Made by a program: the position numbers and the translations under genes | Origin: Pseudomonas sp. BCA17 | GTDB taxonomy: Bacteria > Pseudomonadota > Gammaproteobacteria > Pseudomonadales > Pseudomonadaceae | NCBI RefSeq assembly: GCF_004519405.1 | Contig: NZ_SGWI01000001.1 | Span: 1,550,001 to 1,614,000 of the forward strand | Direction: 5' to 3' | Length of the DNA stretch: 64,000 nt | Shown: positions 36,298-44,555 of the stretch, in pieces | How positions within the stretch are numbered: position 1 is the stretch's first letter | How the letters are laid out: every line of letters starts with the position of its first letter | Notes under the pieces: generated by a model | Database searches by the model: none | Seen by the model: only the letters and a program-made list of their open reading frames with translations | Told to the model about the DNA's origin: nothing

Positions 36298-37179
36298 ATG
36301 ACTCCCCGTTCAGCCCTCGGCGCCCTGCATATTGGCGCATTGATGTTTGGCCTTACCGGCGTTTTCGGCAAACTGGCGGCCGCCTCGCCGGCCATCATCG
36401 TGTTTGGCCGCGCAGTGTTTGCGGTGATCGCCCTGGCGGTCTTCGCACGGTTTGCCAGCAACAGCGCCTGGAAAAGCCTGGAGCTGCGCGACTGGCGTCG
36501 CCTACTGGTCAGCGGCGTGTTGCTGGCCGCGCATTGGGTGACCTTTTTTATTGCGGTCAAGGTTGGCGGGGTCGCCGTTGCGACCCTGGGGTTTACCGCA
36601 TTCCCGGCTTTTACGGTGATTCTCGAAGGGCTGATTTTCCGCGAGCGTATTCGCGCCAGTGAAGGGGTGCTGGTTGCACTGGTCAGCGTCGGCCTGGTGC
36701 TGGTGACGCCGGACTTCAACCTCGCCAGCGAAGCCACCGGTGGGTTGCTGTGGGGCATCGCCTCCGGCCTGCTGTTTTCGCTGCTGTCACTGAATAACCG
36801 CGCCAGCTCCGGGCGGATTCCCGCGGTACAGGCGGCGCTGTGCCAAAACGTGGTAGTGGCCGCCTGCCTGTTGCCCGCGGCAGCGCCAGGGCTGGCGGAT
36901 GTGCGCGCCATCGACTGGCTCTGGATCGCACTGTTGGGCGTGTTCTGTACCGGCCTGGCCCACAGCCTGTTCGTTGCCAGCCTCGCCGTCATCAAGGCGC
37001 GCACCGCCTCGGTGGTGTTTGCCATGGAGCCGGTCTACGGCATCACCATGGCTTGGCTGCTGTTTGCCGAAACCCCAACGCTGCGCATGCTGCTGGGCGG
37101 CGTGCTGATCATCGCTGCCATCGTGCTCTCCGGGCTGATGGGCAGTGCCAGCCAGGCCAAACAGCCCGCGACTGCCTGA
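36298..37179 (+). CDS. EamA (DMT) family transporter
   Basis: A ten-helix drug/metabolite transporter protein of 293 residues with two EamA repeats (about 5-135 and 150-285); the second has the MEPVYGITMAWLLFAETPT signature. ATG at 36298 has AAGGA in front. Likely exports a small metabolite or amino acid; the substrate cannot be told. Probably controlled by the AraC regulator before it. Confidence 0.9.
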   Translation: MTPRSALGALHIGALMFGLTGVFGKLAAASPAIIVFGRAVFAVIALAVFARFASNSAWKSLELRDWRRLLVSGVLLAAHWVTFFIAVKVGGVAVATLGFTAFPAFTVILEGLIFRERIRASEGVLVALVSVGLVLVTPDFNLASEATGGLLWGIASGLLFSLLSLNNRASSGRIPAVQAALCQNVVVAACLLPAAAPGLADVRAIDWLWIALLGVFCTGLAHSLFVASLAVIKARTASVVFAMEPVYGITMAWLLFAETPTLRMLLGGVLIIAAIVLSGLMGSASQAKQPATA

Positions 37180-37310
37180 TCTATACTTTAAACATCCGCA
37201 ACAGTCGGTAGTCGTTCAACGGATAAAAGCCACCTCAACGACAGCCATGGCCTTTTCTGAAGTTGCTGCACGCGAGTGGTCACTCCCTTTACGCGATGCA
37301 GGGCTTCATC

Positions 37311-37595
37311 ATGGAAATGTTCATCAGTTTGTTGGTTCAGCTCATCAGCGGTGCCATCGGCGGCAACCTGGCCGGCATGACCCACCAAAGCCTGGGCACC
37401 ACCGGGCTCAATTCAATGGTTGGCGGCTTGGGCGGGCTGGTGCTGGGCCAGCTTCTCTCCTGGCTCCTCGGCGCACCCGCAGGCGACGCGCTGAATGTTG
37501 CGGCGCTCGGCAGCAACATCATCGGGAGCGGCGTCGGCGGCCTGGTGCTGACGTTTATCGTCGGTTTCATCAAGAACAAAATGGCTGCCAGGTAG
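37311..37595 (+). CDS. Small glycine-rich membrane protein, function unknown
   Basis: A 94-residue protein with two hydrophobic Gly-rich stretches (about 3-20 and 35-50) and a third near 65-90 ending in a basic KNKMAAR tail. I chose the ATG at 37311 because CAGGG precedes it; one at 37296 has no ribosome site. Such small Gly-rich proteins resemble transglycosylase-associated or GlsB-type membrane proteins, but I do not assign a family. A terminator follows. Confidence 0.7.
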   Translation: MEMFISLLVQLISGAIGGNLAGMTHQSLGTTGLNSMVGGLGGLVLGQLLSWLLGAPAGDALNVAALGSNIIGSGVGGLVLTFIVGFIKNKMAAR

Positions 37596-37609
37596 CCACG
37601 CCCCTGGGT

Positions 37610-37630
37610 CACCGCCCCTGAGGGGCGGTG
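37610..37630. terminator. GC-rich stem-loop between converging genes
   Basis: CACCGCCCC-TGA-GGGGCGGTG is a perfect 9-bp stem with a 3-base loop. It lies 15 bases after the small membrane gene and 7 bases before the stop of the opposing Rdx gene, so it can serve both. Confidence 0.7.
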
Positions 37631-37637
37631 GCCTTAT

Positions 37638-37925
37638 TCAAGGTGTCCGATCGTTATGACCCAGGTCGCGTTGCGGGTCGATCTGATCGCGCACGCGCTG
37701 CTTCAGCACCTTGGCCTCCGGGAAGCCCCCATCCACCTTACGCTCCCAGATCTGCACACCTTCACAGGTAATGCGGAACGCGCCGCCGGTGGCCGGCTCC
37801 AGCACCACGCGCCCCAGGTCGTCGGCGAAGGTGCTCAACAACTCCTGGGCCAGCCAGGCCGCACGCAACAGCCACTGACACTGGGTGCAATAGGTGATGA
37901 CGATCTCGGGTTTGCTTGCAGACAT
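37638..37925 (-). CDS. SelT/SelW/SelH (Rdx) family thioredoxin-like protein
   Basis: A 95-residue protein with the family CxxC motif near the start: ITYCTQCQWLLRA, Cys13 and Cys16. It has the Rdx pattern including GGAFRI and GFPEAKVLKQRVRD. Bacterial members are of unknown redox function. It is divergent from plpD with about 80 bases between. Confidence 0.9.
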   Translation of the reverse strand: MSASKPEIVITYCTQCQWLLRAAWLAQELLSTFADDLGRVVLEPATGGAFRITCEGVQIWERKVDGGFPEAKVLKQRVRDQIDPQRDLGHNDRTP

Positions 37926-38006
37926 AATTTGAGAGGTTCCTGGCGTAACGAGCTCGGAGGATCGAGTGGCTATAATACCGGCCTTTATCGCTCAGCCTCG
38001 AGATTC

Positions 38007-40199
38007 ATGATGCGCCGCCTGCTGTCTTGCCTGTTTCTGTGTCTGCTCCCTCTTCTTGCCAACGCCGTTGAGACGCCACGCCCCAAAGTCGGCCTGGTGC
38101 TGTCCGGTGGTGCCGCCCGCGGGCTGGCGCATATCGGCGTGCTCAAGGCGCTGGAAGAGCAAGGTATCCAGATCGATGCGATTGCCGGCACCAGCATGGG
38201 CGCAGTGATTGGCGGGCTTTACGCATCAGGTTATAAAATCGATGAACTGGAAAAGCTCGCGCTCGATATCGATTGGCAACAGGCGCTGTCCGATGCACCA
38301 CCACGGGAAGATGTGCCGTTTCGACGTAAACAGGATGACCGTGATTTCCTGGTCAAGCAGAAACTCAGTTTTCGCGACGACGGCAGCCTTGGCCTGCCAC
38401 TGGGCGTGATCCAGGGCCAGAACCTGGCGTTGCTGCTGGAAAGCATGTTTGCCCACACCAGCAACATCCGCAATTTCGACAAGCTGCCGATTCCTTTCCG
38501 CGCCGTCGCCACCGACATCACTACCGGCGAAAAAGTGGTGTTCAACAAAGGTCACCTGCCTCAGGTGATACGCGCCAGCATGTCGATCCCTGCGGTGTTC
38601 GCCCCAGTGGAACTGGATGGCCGGCTACTGGTGGACGGCGGCATGACCGACAACATCCCGTTGGATGTGGCGCGGGAAATGGGCGTCGACATCGCCATCG
38701 TCGTGGACATCGGCACCCCGCTACGCTCACGCAAGCAACTGGCAACCGTAGTAGACGTACTCAACCAATCCATCACGCTGATGACTCGTCGCAATTCCGA
38801 GGAACAACTCAAGGCCCTGCATCCCAAGGATGTACTGATCCAGCCGCCGCTGGCGGCCTATGGGGTCACGGATTTCGGTCGTGCCAAGGACATGATCGAC
38901 GCCGGCTACCGCGCCACCCGCGCTCTCGACATTCGCCTGGCCCACCTGCGCCCCGCAGCGCCCGTGGATCCGCAACTGGTGAGTGCGCGCACCCCGGGCG
39001 AACGCACGCCGGTCATCACCGCGATCCAAGTGGAGAACGACTCTAAAATCAGCGACGACGTGATTCGTTACTACATCCGCCAAGCCTTGGGTGAACCCCT
39101 GAATCTTGGCCGCCTGCAAGCGGACATGGGCACGTTGTACGGCCTGGACTACTTCGAGCAAGTGCAATATCGCGTGGTCAAGAAAGGCCACGACAACACC
39201 CTGGTGATCAGCGCACGGGGCAAGCGCAGCGGTACCGACTACTTGCGCCTGGGCTTGAACCTGTCGGATGACATGCGCGGGGACAGCGCCTTCAACCTCG
39301 GCGCCAGCTATCGCATGAATGGCATCAACCGGCTCGGCGCCGAATGGCTGACACGGGTGCAGATCGGCGACCGCCAAGAGTTGTACAGCGAGTTCTACCA
39401 GCCGATGGACACCGGCTCACGCTATTTCATCGCGCCTTATGTCAGGGCCCAGGCGCAGAACGTTGAACTGACTCTGGACAACGACCCGATCTCCGAATAC
39501 CGCCTGGAGCGTTACGGTTTCGGCCTGAACCTGGGGCGACAGATCGGCAACAGCGGCGAGATCCGCTTCGGCGTCGGGGAAGCCTGGGGCAATGCGGACG
39601 TGCGCATCGGTGACCGCGACCTGCCGAGCATAAGCTTCAGCGAAGGTTTCTATGAACTGAAGTACTCGTTCGACTCCCTGGACAACGTGTACTTCCCTCA
39701 CTCCGGCGAAGACATCAGCCTGGCCATCCGCGAATTCGAGCCCGGCCTGGGCTCCGACCAACGCTACCGCCAGTGGGAGTTGAAGCTGGACAAAGCCATG
39801 AGCGACGGCCCGGACACGCTGATCCTGGGTGGACGTTACGGACGTACCCTGGATAAATCCGACGTAGTGATTTCCAGCTTCCTGCTGGGGGGAGCACGGC
39901 AATTGTCTGGCTTTCGCGAGGATGCAATCTCGGGCCAGAACGTCAGCCTGATGCGTGCGGTGTATTTCCGCCGCCTGACGCCACGCTCGTACCTGCCGCT
40001 GGACTTCCCGCTGTACCTCGGGGCGTCAGTGGAACGTGGCCGGGCGTGGAACAACGACAACCAGTTCGACAGCGGGTATATCAACGCCGCGAGCGTTTTC
40101 CTCGGGTTCGATACGCCGCTGGGGCCGCTGAACTTCAGCTATGGGTTCAATGATGACAAGCAGCAGGCGGTGTACCTGAACCTCGGGCAGACCTTCTAG
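38007..40199 (+). CDS. plpD: Patatin-like phospholipase, type Vd autotransporter PlpD
   Basis: The protein has 730 residues from ATG at 38007. A signal peptide ends near ANA (20). The patatin domain has the oxyanion GGAARG (34-39), the nucleophile Ser63 in GTSMG and Asp210 in DGGMTDN, giving the Ser-Asp dyad. A POTRA domain follows at about 330-410, then a 16-strand type beta-barrel to the end (last residue Phe in NLGQTF). This matches P. aeruginosa PlpD (PA3339), a secreted phospholipase A1. An AUG two codons later is also in frame. It stands alone. Confidence 0.95.
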   Translation: MMRRLLSCLFLCLLPLLANAVETPRPKVGLVLSGGAARGLAHIGVLKALEEQGIQIDAIAGTSMGAVIGGLYASGYKIDELEKLALDIDWQQALSDAPPREDVPFRRKQDDRDFLVKQKLSFRDDGSLGLPLGVIQGQNLALLLESMFAHTSNIRNFDKLPIPFRAVATDITTGEKVVFNKGHLPQVIRASMSIPAVFAPVELDGRLLVDGGMTDNIPLDVAREMGVDIAIVVDIGTPLRSRKQLATVVDVLNQSITLMTRRNSEEQLKALHPKDVLIQPPLAAYGVTDFGRAKDMIDAGYRATRALDIRLAHLRPAAPVDPQLVSARTPGERTPVITAIQVENDSKISDDVIRYYIRQALGEPLNLGRLQADMGTLYGLDYFEQVQYRVVKKGHDNTLVISARGKRSGTDYLRLGLNLSDDMRGDSAFNLGASYRMNGINRLGAEWLTRVQIGDRQELYSEFYQPMDTGSRYFIAPYVRAQAQNVELTLDNDPISEYRLERYGFGLNLGRQIGNSGEIRFGVGEAWGNADVRIGDRDLPSISFSEGFYELKYSFDSLDNVYFPHSGEDISLAIREFEPGLGSDQRYRQWELKLDKAMSDGPDTLILGGRYGRTLDKSDVVISSFLLGGARQLSGFREDAISGQNVSLMRAVYFRRLTPRSYLPLDFPLYLGASVERGRAWNNDNQFDSGYINAASVFLGFDTPLGPLNFSYGFNDDKQQAVYLNLGQTF

Positions 40200-40250
40200 C
40201 TGGCAGGTCAATGACCGTCAATCAAGCGATAGAGCGGACGACGGATAACT

Positions 40251-40357
40251 TGTGGCGAGGGAGCTTGCTCCCGTTGGACTGCGCAGCAGGCCCAGTTTTT
40301 TCAAACCAAAAGCTGGGGCCGCTTCGCGGCCCAACGGGAGCAAGCTCCCTCGCCACA
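40251..40357. repeat. Perfect REP doublet of a second family
   Basis: A 27-base unit at 40251-40277 containing GGCGAGGGAGCTTGCTCCCG recurs exactly inverted at 40331-40357 with no mismatch. The spacer holds a further hairpin, GGCCGC-TTC-GCGGCC. It is a different REP family from that at 2.8 and 30.1 kb. It lies between the ends of plpD and the MarR gene. Confidence 0.88.
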
Positions 40358-40405
40358 GTGACAGCGCTGAACTTTGGCTGGCATTAGGGCAACGCTCGCG
40401 GGAAG

Positions 40406-40840
40406 TCAGGATTTTTCCAGGTTCGCCAGGATGTGCCCATGTACGCGCATGCACACGCGCATATCTTCCTCATCGACGCCCACAAACAGCTCATGGCGCA
40501 GGGCCGTGGCGATGGTTTCGATCTGGTCGATCAGAGGCCGGGCGGTATCGCACAGCAAGATGCGCTTGGCGCGACGGTCTTCCACCACGGCTTGGCGCTG
40601 GACCAGACCCTGGCTTTCCAGGCTGTCGAGCAGGCGCGCCAGAGTCGGCCCTTCCACGCCGACACTTTGTGCCAGTTCGCGCTGGGTGGGTGCTTCTGCG
40701 AAACGGGCCAGGTGCAACAGCACCAGCCAACGTGCCTGGGATAAACCCAGCCCCGCCAGGCGACGGTCCAGTTCGGCGCGCCAACCTCGGGACATTTGCG
40801 CCAACTGCATGCCAAAACGGTGTTGATCGGTTAACGGCAT
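40406..40840 (-). CDS. MarR family transcriptional regulator
   Basis: A 144-residue winged-helix regulator with the helix-turn-helix at about 55-75 (TQRELAQSVGVEGPTLARLLDSLE) and the wing RQAVVEDRRAKRILL. It has SlyA-like features. It is monocistronic, with short inverted repeats upstream that may be its own operator. The ligand is unknown. Confidence 0.92.
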   Translation of the reverse strand: MPLTDQHRFGMQLAQMSRGWRAELDRRLAGLGLSQARWLVLLHLARFAEAPTQRELAQSVGVEGPTLARLLDSLESQGLVQRQAVVEDRRAKRILLCDTARPLIDQIETIATALRHELFVGVDEEDMRVCMRVHGHILANLEKS

Positions 40841-40876
40841 AAAAAACTCATGATTTAGACTGAAAATAAAGTATGG

Positions 40877-40895
40877 CTAATTATTAGTCAGCTAA
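40877..40895. promoter_or_regulatory. Possible MarR operator with overlapping inverted repeats
   Basis: CTAAT-T-ATTAG (40877-40887) and TTAG-TCAG-CTAA (40884-40895) overlap, 37-55 bases before the regulator start. Autoregulation from such sites is common in the family. Not proven. Confidence 0.4.
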
Positions 40896-40961
40896 GCATG
40901 AGCCATGTCAGTAGGCAAGCCTCGCTATGTACTGATTCGTTACATTGTCGCAATTGGCACA

Positions 40962-43088
40962 CTAAATCTCGAATTCAGACTGCAAAGCGGCACGCACACA
41001 GTACAGAACACCCTCCGGAACACGCCCGGTAAACAGCGGCGCAATCTCAGTAACCAATGGCAATTCGCCTTCACCGTCCAGGAAAGCGTCCTGGATTTCA
41101 CTTAGCAGATCTTCCGGCAAATCAAGGGCCTGCTCCAATGACAGCTGCTGCTTGCCGATGGACTCGGCGAGCAAGGTATAGACGTTCTTTTCCGAGCACT
41201 GCAATTGCCCGGCGATCTGAATCGGGGTCATCCCGGCACGGGCCAGGCTGATCAGTTCGTGGCGGATATCGGCAACTTCCTTCGGCGCTTCAGCCTGACC
41301 ACCGAGCACCTCGAGGAACGCCTGGCCATAACGCTCCAGCTTGCGCGCACCTACGCCACTGACCCTCGCCATTTCGGCCAGGGTGGTGGGTTGCTCACGC
41401 AGCATTTCCAGCAAGGTGGAGTCGGGGAAAATGACATAAGGCGGCACGCTGTGTTCCTGCGCCAGTTTGCGGCGCAGGGCACGCAAGGCTTCCCATTGCT
41501 CGCGCTCCTCGCCACGCACCAGTTGGCTGGCCTGGCTGGTACTGCTCTTGGCGGTGGCCTGCGGCTTGAGGTCGCGGCGCAGCTCCAGGCTCACTTCGCC
41601 CTTGAGCAAAGGCCGGCAGCTGTCGTTCAAACGCAGGCCGCCGAAGCCTTCAATGTCGATGTCCACCAGACCCCGTGCAACCATCTGACGAAACAGCGAA
41701 CGCCACTCGCCTTCGGCGCGGGCTTTGCCGACACCGTAGACCGAGAGCTTCTCGTGTCCGAAGCTGCGCACCTTTTCGTTGTCCTTGCCCAGCAACACAT
41801 CCACCAGATGACCCACGCCATAACGCTGACCGGTACGGTAGATGGCGGACAGGCCCTGGCGCGCCGGTTCGGTGGCATCCCAAGTCTGCACGCCATCCAC
41901 GCAGTTGTCGCAATGGCCACACGGCTCAGGCATGTCTTCGTCGAAATAGGCGAGCAGCGTCTGGCGGCGGCAACGGGTCTCTTCGCACAGCGACAGCATG
42001 GCGTCGAGCTTGTGTTGCTCCAGACGCTTGTGGCGTTCATCGCCTTCGGAGTTCTGCAGCATCTGCTTGAGCATCACCACATCTTGCAGGCCGTAGACCA
42101 TCCAGGCATCCGCCGGCAGGCCGTCACGGCCGGCGCGACCGGTTTCCTGGTAATACGCCTCGAGGGATTTGGGCAGGTCCATATGGGCCACGAAGCGCAC
42201 GTTGGATTTGTCGATGCCCATGCCGAACGCAATGGTGGCCACCATGATCAGGCCCTCCTCGTTGAGGAAGCGCTTCTGGTGGTAGGCACGCAACTCGTTG
42301 GGCAGGCCGGCGTGGTACGGCAGCGCCGGGTAACCCTGCTCACACAGGAACGCAGCCACCTCATCGACTTTTTTGCGCGACAGGCAATAAACGATGCCTG
42401 CATCGCTGCGCCGTTCGGACAGGAACGCCAGCAACTGCTTGCGCGGCTGCTCCTTGGGCACGATGCGGTAGAAAATATTCGGCCGGTCGAAACTCGACAG
42501 GAAACGCTCGGCGTTCTGCAAGTGCAGACGCTCGACGATTTCTTCACGGGTACGTTTGTCGGCGGTGGCGGTCAGGGCGATACGCGGCACATCGGGGAAC
42601 AGCTCGGCCAATTGGCCCAACTGCAGGTATTCGCGGCGGAAATCATGACCCCATTGCGACACACAGTGAGCTTCATCGATGGCGAACAGGGCAATTTCCA
42701 GGCTCTGCAGGAAAGCCAGCATGCGCGGCTGCACCAGCCGCTCGGGAGCCAGGTAGAGCATCTTCACTTCGCCACGCCTGATGCGGGCCGCCAGGTCGCG
42801 CTGCTGTTCGGCGCTGAGGGTGGAGTTCAAGGCCGCGGCGGCGACGCCGAGCTCTTCGAGCGTGGCAACTTGGTCATCCATCAGGGCGATCAACGGCGAG
42901 ACCACCACCGCCAGGCCATTGCGCAACAGGGCCGGCACCTGGAAGCACAGTGATTTGCCGCCACCGGTCGGCATCAGCACCAGGGCGTCACCGCCATTGG
43001 CCACGCGCTCAATGATCGCACCCTGGCGGCCACGAAAACTTTCGTAGCCGAAGATGTCCTTGAGGACGCGTTGAGCCTGCTCGAGCAT
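40962..43088 (-). CDS. recQ: ATP-dependent DNA helicase RecQ
   Basis: RecQ unwinds DNA 3' to 5' in recombination and fork repair. The 708-residue protein has Walker A MPTGGGKS near 39-46, the DEAH box at 138-141, helicase C motifs, the zinc site with Cys pairs (CEETRCRRQ... and CGHCDNC), a RQC winged helix and an HRDC domain (about 520-600). The C-terminal 90 residues extend past HRDC with a helix-turn-helix-like region ([25 protein letters not shown]). GGAG precedes the ATG at 43088. Longer in-frame extensions lack a ribosome site. Confidence 0.97.
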   Translation of the reverse strand: MLEQAQRVLKDIFGYESFRGRQGAIIERVANGGDALVLMPTGGGKSLCFQVPALLRNGLAVVVSPLIALMDDQVATLEELGVAAAALNSTLSAEQQRDLAARIRRGEVKMLYLAPERLVQPRMLAFLQSLEIALFAIDEAHCVSQWGHDFRREYLQLGQLAELFPDVPRIALTATADKRTREEIVERLHLQNAERFLSSFDRPNIFYRIVPKEQPRKQLLAFLSERRSDAGIVYCLSRKKVDEVAAFLCEQGYPALPYHAGLPNELRAYHQKRFLNEEGLIMVATIAFGMGIDKSNVRFVAHMDLPKSLEAYYQETGRAGRDGLPADAWMVYGLQDVVMLKQMLQNSEGDERHKRLEQHKLDAMLSLCEETRCRRQTLLAYFDEDMPEPCGHCDNCVDGVQTWDATEPARQGLSAIYRTGQRYGVGHLVDVLLGKDNEKVRSFGHEKLSVYGVGKARAEGEWRSLFRQMVARGLVDIDIEGFGGLRLNDSCRPLLKGEVSLELRRDLKPQATAKSSTSQASQLVRGEEREQWEALRALRRKLAQEHSVPPYVIFPDSTLLEMLREQPTTLAEMARVSGVGARKLERYGQAFLEVLGGQAEAPKEVADIRHELISLARAGMTPIQIAGQLQCSEKNVYTLLAESIGKQQLSLEQALDLPEDLLSEIQDAFLDGEGELPLVTEIAPLFTGRVPEGVLYCVRAALQSEFEI

Positions 43089-43375
43089 GTAAAACTCCAA
43101 AATAGTGCCGAAACCCCTCTGTACAGGCTGGCCGAGAAAATACGATTTCACGGAAAATAATCCGTAAGCGAAGTTTTCTCGGGTGGGCGCTTGGCCTGCG
43201 GGGCATCACAAAACGCGGCAGTATACCCGAGCGTCATCCGGCAAAGGGGGTGACTGACGAATAGACACATCGCTCTAACCCGGCAGCTAAACCCGGTAAA
43301 TATGGCGTTGCGGCTGGCCTGGGCGCTCAAGAAGGCCTAGAATTCAGCATCGTTTATTCCCAAGGTAGTCTTTCA

Positions 43376-43963
43376 ATGTCCTTCGCTGAGCAACTAACCC
43401 GCCTGCAAGCCTTCCTCGACGCCGATGAGCTGCATGACGAGGCGCTGGACTACGTGGCCGCCCACGGCTACCTGACCGCCCTGTCGATCTGCGCCGATGT
43501 CGTGCCTGAGCGTGAATGGATCGACGCGCTGTTCGCCGAAGAGCCGCACTACGCTGACGACGCTCAACGCGAAGAAATCGAATCCACCCTGATCGCCCTC
43601 AAAGCCCACATCAGTCGCCAACTGGCCTCCGACGAAGAGTTCGAGCTGCCATGCGATCTGGACCTGGGCGAAGAGCCGGATGACTCCGAGCTGCGCGGCT
43701 GGTGCATCGGTTTCATGGAAGGCGTGTTCCTGCGCGAAGCCGCCTGGTTCGAGACGGCCGAGGAAGAAGTCAGCGAAATGCTGCTGCCGATCATGGTCGG
43801 TTCCGGGCTGTTTGAAGAAGAAGCCGAGTTTTCCGACATCGCCGCTGACGCCAACCTGATGGACGACATGATCGTACAGATTCCGGAAGCCCTGACTGCC
43901 CTGTACCTGCTGTGCAACGCACCTGACGAAAAACCGGCGATCCTCAAGCCACGTCACCATTGA
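43376..43963 (+). CDS. YecA/YgfB family protein (UPF0149)
   Basis: A 195-residue, acidic, helical protein of the YecA/UPF0149 kind with the central CIGFMEGVFLREAAWF motif. The usual SEC-C zinc tail is missing, so the end is short. Function unknown. It is divergent from recQ and is followed by the DUF454 gene. Confidence 0.88.
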   Translation: MSFAEQLTRLQAFLDADELHDEALDYVAAHGYLTALSICADVVPEREWIDALFAEEPHYADDAQREEIESTLIALKAHISRQLASDEEFELPCDLDLGEEPDDSELRGWCIGFMEGVFLREAAWFETAEEEVSEMLLPIMVGSGLFEEEAEFSDIAADANLMDDMIVQIPEALTALYLLCNAPDEKPAILKPRHH

Positions 43964-43974
43964 GTCGTTTGCCC

Positions 43975-44379
43975 ATGCCCCCCATGGGCAATCGCTCCCC
44001 GCTCCTGCGCTACGCGCTGCTGGCCATCGGCTGGCTCAGCGTAGCGTTGGGAGTGATCGGTATCTTCCTCCCGGTGTTGCCGACCACCCCCTTCCTGCTC
44101 CTCGCCGCCGCCTGCTTCGCCCGAAGCTCCCCGCGTTTCTACCAGTGGCTGGTGGAACACCCACGCCTGGGCCCGTGGATTCGCGACTACCTGGACGGCA
44201 ACGGCATACCGCTCAAGGGCAAGGTCTACGCCATCGGCTTGATGTGGCTGAGCATCGGTTTTTCCTGTTACCTGGTGCCGCTGCCCTGGGCACGCGGTTT
44301 CATGCTGACCAGCGCGGTGCTGGTGACGATCTATATCTTGCGTCAGAAGACCCTGCGCACGCGCGATGACGAGCCTTAG
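43975..44379 (+). CDS. DUF454 (YbaN-like) inner membrane protein
   Basis: A 134-residue membrane protein with the YbaN pattern: GWLSVALGVIGIFLPVLPTTPFLLLAA(A)CFARSSPRFYQWL and the LPLPWARGFM segment, with three membrane helices. Several starts are possible: TTG at 43960 overlaps the previous stop, ATG at 43975 or 43984. I list 43975. It is probably in one operon with the YecA gene. Confidence 0.88.
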   Translation: MPPMGNRSPLLRYALLAIGWLSVALGVIGIFLPVLPTTPFLLLAAACFARSSPRFYQWLVEHPRLGPWIRDYLDGNGIPLKGKVYAIGLMWLSIGFSCYLVPLPWARGFMLTSAVLVTIYILRQKTLRTRDDEP

Positions 44380-44555
44380 CGCCAGCGCGGATGGTTCACC
44401 GCGACTTAGCGTCACGGCGCAGCGCCGGCATTGCCACATCGACAAGGCTCGACAGCGCCCACACGACCTTGGTCGACACTGACTAACCCCAAACATCATG
44501 CGAGACTGTCCAACCGGGCCTGGAATGCCTGGGTGTTCTTATGCTCGGAGTTACC

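Noticed and set aside
41205-42953. 582-codon open frame opposite recQ
   Set aside because: Antisense of a conserved helicase gene; composition typical of a shadow frame.
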